Source: DASYXT01 sp035934555 (GTDB lineage: Bacteria > Verrucomicrobiota > Verrucomicrobiia > Limisphaerales > UBA8199). Taken from it: 22,072 bases of DNA. Every line of letters begins with the position of its first letter. Within the stretch, counting starts at the first letter, position 1. A model generated the notes under the pieces. That model saw only the letters and a list, made by a program, of their open reading frames with translations, was not told where the DNA came from and did not search any database. A program made the position numbers and the translations under genes. The DNA is taken from assembly GCA_035934555.1 (NCBI GenBank), contig DASYXT010000020.1, positions 1-22,072 on the forward strand, given 5' to 3'. This document shows positions 21,981 to 22,072 of this stretch, one piece after another.

Positions 21981-22072
21981 TGGCGGTTTGCCCGTAGGAC
22001 GCGGAGATTGGCGAGAATTTCCGCATTGGTGGTCAGCCAGGCACCCCCTTTTTTCAGCCGAGCTTGCAGCAC
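21959..22072 (-). CDS. 3' end of an unidentified CDS running off the right edge
   Basis: On the minus strand a frame is open from the window edge to a TGA at 21959-21961, giving 37 residues (VLQARLKKGGAWLTTNAEI, then LANLRVLRANRQWLSLWN). The composition looks protein-like: an amphipathic, basic helix after 'GGAWLTTNAEILANL'. The style recalls the C-terminal cytosolic tail of family 2 glycosyltransferases, but this is a guess. Its stop overlaps possible starts of the GH2 gene (TGATG at 21957-21961), suggesting translational coupling. The competing frame, in line with GH2, is also open here but gives less protein-like sequence. Confidence 0.4.
   Translation of the reverse strand: MLQARLKKGGAWLTTNAEILANLRVLRANRQWLSLWN

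Overview
The window looks like a chromosomal segment of a GC-rich, Gram-negative bacterium of the phylum Verrucomicrobiota, probably from the Limisphaerales/Pedosphaera side. The main clues are: most starts lack a clear Shine-Dalgarno; a secreted FGE-sulfatase-type protein carries an N-terminal module with the 'TNL..TNW..LTNL...SPY.FVD' pattern that I associate with this phylum; GH2 glycosidases are present; and several intergenic hairpins are REP-like. This placement is from memory of protein style, not from a search. I saw no rRNA, tRNA or CRISPR array.

Layout. 1-117 is the tail of a truncated CDS, possibly a transposase. 228-5834 holds four + strand genes: a membrane-anchored hypothetical protein, a secreted GH2 glycosidase with an atypical acid/base motif, a small HNH endonuclease and a 513-aa exported hypothetical protein. 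5908-9917 is a tightly overlapping minus-strand operon of two ABC ATPase/permease pairs (order ATPase, permease, ATPase, permease). Across a divergent promoter region with an inverted repeat, 10011-13802 carries two small coiled-coil proteins with one C-terminal membrane helix each, followed by a Ski2-like DEAD/DEAH helicase. The helicase has a GTG start directly downstream of a perfect -10-like sequence, so it may be leaderless. A convergent nitrilase-family amidase follows at 13812-14597.

14756-15925 encodes a secreted FGE-sulfatase-fold protein that keeps only one of the two catalytic cysteines. A Nudix-like protein (16239-16883), pyrF (16976-17680) and a pirin/quercetinase (17813-18508) follow. 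A LysR regulator (18593-19504) diverges from the pirin gene across a perfect 17-bp palindrome, the likely LysR operator. 19698-21980 is a second GH2 glycosidase (beta-galactosidase-like) on the minus strand, and a partial CDS runs off the right edge.

Most unusual structure. The gap between the convergent LysR and GH2 genes (19500-19700) is filled by a ~185-bp, highly structured, MITE-like element. It has imperfect terminal inverted repeats and two long perfect hairpins, and is flanked by an exact 8-bp direct repeat CTTAGTTA that contains the stop codon of both genes. Removing the element and one repeat copy would leave two convergent genes with abutting stop codons, as expected of an empty insertion site.

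Working links between genes: the four ABC genes should act together as one or two ABC-2 exporters; LysR probably controls the pirin gene; the two glycosidases and the FGE-fold protein fit a polysaccharide-degrading lifestyle. The helicase and the two membrane coiled-coil proteins form a tight co-directional cluster of unknown joint function.
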